Below, one piece after another: positions 37,991 through 38,108 of a stretch of DNA of 38,108 nt. The position numbers were made by a program, and so were the translations under genes. Under the pieces are notes generated by a model, which worked only from the letters and a program-made list of their open reading frames with translations, had not been told where the DNA came from and searched no databases. Each line of letters opens with the position of its first letter. Position 1 is the stretch's first letter. Source of the stretch: Alistipes sp. Its GTDB lineage: Bacteria > Bacteroidota > Bacteroidia > Bacteroidales > Rikenellaceae. The DNA lies in contig JAFYOF010000166.1 of assembly GCA_017560305.1 (NCBI GenBank), positions 1-38,108 on the forward strand, given 5' to 3'.

Positions 37991-38108
37991 TTCTAGCAGG
38001 TTCTAGCAGGTTCTAGCAGGTTCTAGCAGGTTCTAGCAGGTTCTAGCAGGTTCTAGCAGGTTCTAGCAGGTTCTAGCAGGTTCTAGCAGGTTCTAGCAGG
38101 TTCTAGCA
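37991..38108. repeat. 10-bp tandem repeat array, right end
   Basis: A half unit TTCTA is followed by eleven full GCAGGTTCTA copies and a final GCA. The last 113 bases are identical to the first 113 bases of the window, so the two ends overlap. Joining them at the repeat gives a circle with the array between the right-end operon promoter and the left-end lone gene. Confidence 0.97.

Noticed and set aside
1..38108. Integrase, excisionase, phage RNA polymerase or partition genes
   Set aside because: I looked for them among all supported genes and recognised none, so a temperate life cycle is not supported by the sequence.

Overview
The window reads as an essentially complete genome (about 38 kb) of a tailed, short-tailed-type dsDNA bacteriophage. 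It carries a large terminase, a portal, a P22-type coat protein with its own scaffold, proteins resembling the P22 head-to-tail adaptor (gp4) and tail hub (gp10), long ejection-type internal proteins, a family B DNA polymerase and a superfamily 3 helicase. No integrase, no recognisable RNA polymerase and no partitioning genes were seen. Both ends consist of the same 10-bp tandem repeat, so the contig is probably circular or terminally redundant and was cut inside the array. Nearly every gene has a strong Shine-Dalgarno sequence (AAGGAG or GGAGG), and several promoters look sigma70-like with a TATATT -10 box. This suggests a bacterial host using SD-led initiation and argues against Bacteroidota; the host cannot be named from the sequence.

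Layout. (1) 1-1400: the 10-bp array, a lone AT-rich minus-strand gene with its own promoter and two terminators, then a 700-bp non-coding stretch holding six copies of TGGACGGA at exact 24-bp spacing and a G-rich repeat tract. (2) 1360-7509, plus strand: late promoter, scaffold, coat protein, attenuator, a beta-rich virion protein, a small membrane protein, a DUF1353 protein and a 449-aa protein, closed by a strong hairpin terminator. (3) 7645-13859, minus strand: Dam-like methyltransferase with its own promoter, several tiny genes, a DUF5675 lysis-type protein, SF3 helicase/primase, two tiny membrane proteins and DNA polymerase B. (4) 14076-26800, minus: a near-leaderless promoter drives a small protein, portal, internal/ejection proteins, tail fibre, TerL, gp4-like adaptor and gp10-like hub. 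(5) 26817-32388, minus: a DNA-metabolism and regulatory block (240-aa protein, coiled-coil protein, tRNA-like element, zinc-ribbon YqaJ exonuclease, J-domain protein, SpoVG-like protein). (6) 32623-37843, minus: probable early region with an Acb2/Tad1-type domain protein, ArdC-type antirestriction protein, a DUF4313-like protein, many small unknowns, a possible sigma-like protein, and one inverted HNH gene on the plus strand.

How the parts work together. The region near the right end probably reprogrammes the host and disarms defences; blocks 5 and 3 copy and recombine DNA; blocks 2 and 4 build and package virions. Three things stand out beyond the genes. First, I could not find a single CATG, ACGT or GGCC in the whole sequence, a pattern typical of escape from several restriction systems. 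Second, two distant intergenic sites share an approximately 110-bp element framed by inverted TACCCCCGT sequences. Third, several transcripts appear to begin with a small stem-loop at or very near their 5' end.
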